Assembly (NCBI RefSeq): GCF_040581485.1
Contig: NC_090132.1
Coordinates: forward strand, 16,808,146-16,872,145
Reading direction: 5' to 3'
DNA from: Linepithema humile
Taxonomy: Eukaryota; Arthropoda; Insecta; Hymenoptera; Formicidae
Length of the DNA stretch: 64,000 nucleotides
The translations under genes were made by a program, and so were the position numbers. Within the stretch, counting starts at the first letter, position 1, and each line of letters starts with the position of its first letter. The notes under the pieces were generated by a model. It was not told the origin of the DNA and did not search any database. It saw only the letters and a list, made by a program, of their open reading frames with translations. Of this stretch, positions 61,160-64,000 are shown piece by piece.

Positions 61160-63038
61160 GTGAGAATATATTATCATTTATTTATTTATAATTGAATTAT
61201 TGATTATTTTAAAAATTATCAAGCTATGGCTTCCGTGTAGTATTACTGTAACGACGGGAACCAATAACTTCAGAAAAGATACAAATTACTCTTTCTCGAT
61301 CATGAAAAAATCAATTACAATTCATCTGGAAAAATACTGTGTATCGAATTTGAGAGTTGTGGCATAAATATCCAAATTTTATCTGTCATTACTGCACGAT
61401 AGATTTAATATTGAAGAACTGCGACAGCTTTTTTCCGCCCTTGAAAGATATGTCATTTTATGACACGTGTCCTTTTCGCATTTCGGCGCAGTGGACTGTG
61501 CTATCGAAAATCGTTTAAAACCCGATATTCGTATTCAATGTCGCGTGTAGATCCGCGATATATCCGACGCGGAAATTCCGGACGGCGTCTCTGACTCTGT
61601 GCACTGGCGAATTGGAGTGGTTGACCGTGACGACGACGCGATGTAGACCAGACGAAGGTCTCGGGCTGTTCCCGTGCTGTTTCGACGAGTCAGCCGCGCG
61701 CAACCTTACTCGAGCGAGTTACATTGACTTACTTTCCCAAAGTGGCACAAGTGCCACGTGTGATCGATCGCCCTATCTCGCGCATACCTCGAATCGACGC
61801 GCGTTACCAATACCAACGCGGCGTGGAGCTTAATGAAGACTAATTGACGCGCAAGATTAAGGATAAAGTGGTGTAGTAATTAATGAAGCAGCGTTTCGAC
61901 GAACAGAACGCAGATCTGGTCGCGAGAGATCAACGGGATTACGGGCAAGTGGCGAAACAATCGCGTATGTCATCATCCGCGGACAATTTTTTCACCGGCG
62001 TGAATAATTCAAGAACAATGCATAATTTATAGGCTTGCTTTATGTCAGGCGGGTCGTTAGATTAATTTTTGAACGAGTGTCATAATCATTATAGAAATTT
62101 CTTATCGTATTCGCTAGCTAATTTCAAAGTAATTACCAGCGTAATAGATATCTAATGTATTTTTATTTTCGTAATAAATGCTGCGTAAAAAAGCATCATA
62201 AGAGAAAATGTGATTTTGTAGTATAGAGAACTAAATTAGGGCTTAATTATTATTATCGGATTGTTATCGTTTATTCCAATATGAGGATGGTATCATTTTC
62301 ATAATTTTTGCATTTATTCAATAGCAAATGGACTTGAGAGCAGCGCCTCACGTCGCCATTAGCGTCATCGTATTGCGCTTAATATTTCATGTATACGGAA
62401 ATTGCCACGAAAATTTAGATTCTGTCTCGATAGCCCCACAAGCAGTTTATTAAATCCGCTTCAAACACGTGAATAACCCAGATACCAGCGCGAACATTTA
62501 AATCATTCGCCGTGCATATGCTCGTGCGCGCGCGCGCTCGCGGGTGAAGCTTTAATGGGAGCCGAGGGTTCGCCAAGGGACAATTGTTTCCAACTATCGC
62601 TCGAGATTTATCTCATTACCTGCGCCAGCCGTTTGCAGAATTACACGTCTGAGAAATAATCCGGTCGCCAATCTAGCTTCGCACGCTTGAAGTTACAGCG
62701 CTCGCAATATATTATTAATTAAATGAATCTCGGAGTATAATTTTTACCATGAACTTTCTTGTTATTATTATTGATAAACATAATTTACTCATTGTTATAA
62801 TTTATTTGTTATTAATTAAATCACACAGCACGATTATAACAATATTTGAGGTAAACACATTTATCATTAAATTATATTTACGTGATCATTTAATTTAATC
62901 ACTTAATTTCGTTAATGGTTTAATATTATTATCGACTACACGTAGTTGCCTATATGTTCTTTATTCCCCTCGTCTCTTTGAAACGATTATTCCAGCAAAA
63001 ATCGTTGAAAAAAAAGGGAGAAAAAAATTGAGAGCGAT
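61160..63038 (+). other. Intron 3, first part
   Basis: Intronic DNA with GC-rich islands at about 61440-61980 and 62400-62700 and an alternating CG tract at 62523-62537. The frame at 61612-61833 starts with TTG and has no support. I searched for an exon that would accept the one-base phase of exon 3 and found none with a usable donor. Confidence 0.55.
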
Positions 63039-63275
63039 ATGAGCGATATCCCGAACGCGATGCAAACTGTCGATTACATTGACGTTTTTATTGGGATTCT
63101 CACGTATATGTGCACATGTGCGACTGTTTACATTGCAGCAACACTGGTTGCGCATAGGCTGTGCAAACGTTTATTTCTGATTATACCGTGCATGGATATC
63201 AACCGCGCGAACAAGCGAAGCTATGAAAGTTTCTCGGAAGTGGCAAAACCGGAAAGCGTGACAAGGAAGAAATAA
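63039..63275 (+). CDS. Possible small ORF: 78-residue single-pass membrane protein
   Basis: An ATG frame (purine at -3) encodes 78 residues from MSDIPNAMQT to ...ESVTRKK and TAA. Residues about 12-37 (YIDVFIGILTYMCTCATVYIA and following) form one strongly hydrophobic, Cys-containing span. This is followed by a basic cluster (HRLCKR), a short hydrophobic patch (LFLIIP) and a hydrophilic basic tail, so an N-out, C-in topology is plausible by the positive-inside rule. AATAAA occurs at 63432. Codon use is balanced, although the flanks are AT-rich. It would be nested in intron 3 on the same strand. I recognise no family, and chance cannot be excluded. Confidence 0.3.
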   Translation: MSDIPNAMQTVDYIDVFIGILTYMCTCATVYIAATLVAHRLCKRLFLIIPCMDINRANKRSYESFSEVAKPESVTRKK

Positions 63276-64000
63276 ACTAGCGGAAACTTATTCGCATTAA
63301 CAAACATCTGTCGTGATTTATAAACCTCGAATATATGACCGTAGCCTTAACCTCGGCGTATTTAAATTCTGCCTTGTGTCTTCCTCTCTGTCGTTAAATT
63401 CCTGAAGAACCTGTTTTCTGTGACTGAGCAAAATAAATATCTACGTGTTAATAGTTTTAAACGTAAATGACATTGTACAGCTGGAAATAATCAATTGACG
63501 AATAAATCTAGCGGTGTGTTCCTATTTTTATAGTCTAATATTCGTTTTGTATTAGAGGAAAAAAAAAGGAAGAAGGCCTAGAAGCTTACATGTAATAAAA
63601 AATATTAATAATAATTATGTTAGTGATTAAAAATAACAATGTTTATTATTGAAAAAAAATTTGTTGTCTATAGCAATTTATTTCGTAAAATAATTATTAA
63701 TATATTATAAATTATTCAATATTTATGTTTACTTTTAAAATTAACGTAAAGTTATGTTTCTTTTTATTCATACATTTGTCACAGCTCAATAGTTTATTCA
63801 TTATATGCAGCAACTAACATATATATATATACTGAATATTTTTATCACATGAAAATAATTATTTAAATAATTCTTTAAAACATTAAAATTTATATTTGTT
63901 ACGTAATAAGAAGTATAGATATATATTGCGACAACTCGATTGATTGACAAAAATAGGATTATTAGTCACAACTACTTTATCGTAATCTAGTCTGGTTATT
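63276..64000. other. AT-rich end of window
   Basis: Very AT-rich sequence with several AATAAA-like hexamers (63432, 63594) and a TA repeat near 63819-63830. No gene or structural RNA is seen. Confidence 0.6.

Noticed and set aside
62331..62370. Possible exon 4 after TTTATTCAATAG
   Set aside because: In the phase left by exon 3 the frame hits TAG within about 40 bases with no donor before it.

Overview
The window looks like nuclear DNA from an insect, most likely an ant or another hymenopteran. It is AT-rich with many GC/CpG-richer islands, contains very long introns, ordinary GT-AG splice sites and dinucleotide microsatellites, and carries a mauritiana-type mariner remnant of the kind known from ants. 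The order-level call is an inference from composition and the mariner; the eukaryotic and insect calls rest on splice architecture and the transposon. I see no rRNA, tRNA, CRISPR array or bacterial-style gene cluster.

Only one host protein-coding gene is well supported. It lies on the + strand, is incomplete at its 3' end, and occupies most of the window. Two alternative first coding exons, 1a (CDS 11072-11217) and 1b (CDS 41849-42507), both end after two bases of a codon. Both fit the same downstream exons 2 (59763-59831) and 3 (61053-61159), whose reading frames agree with each other. Exon 1a reaches exon 2 across a 48.5 kb intron. Exon 1b has a TATA/initiator promoter near 40150-40186 and a 17.3 kb intron. 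I cannot name the protein. The part seen is a hydrophilic, Ser/Arg-rich N-terminus. The 1b isoform, together with exon 2, carries eight basophilic (R/K)-R-x-S phosphosites, while 1a has a short Gly-rich start. Promoter choice would therefore decide how phosphorylatable the N-terminus is.

The most interesting non-coding feature is at 27285/27286. A consensus branch point, pyrimidine tract and CAG acceptor are fused directly to a GTGAGT donor, which is the structure of a recursive-splicing (ratchet) site inside the exon 1a intron. A second donor 58 bases later could define a poison exon, because joining exon 1a to it creates an immediate stop. A (GA)29 tract and a (TC)23 tract, complementary in the transcript, sit upstream of the ratchet site.

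Layout: 1-10400 is 5' flank with no supported gene; 10400-11217 is exon 1a and its leader; 11218-40149 is intron with the mariner relic (19515-20415), the ratchet site and microsatellites; 40150-42507 is promoter, leader and exon 1b; 42508-59762 is intron with scattered GC-rich islands; 59763-61159 is exons 2 and 3; 61160-64000 is the next intron, with one possible small membrane-protein ORF at 63039-63275. Several other candidate first exons were weighed against chance and are reported as such.
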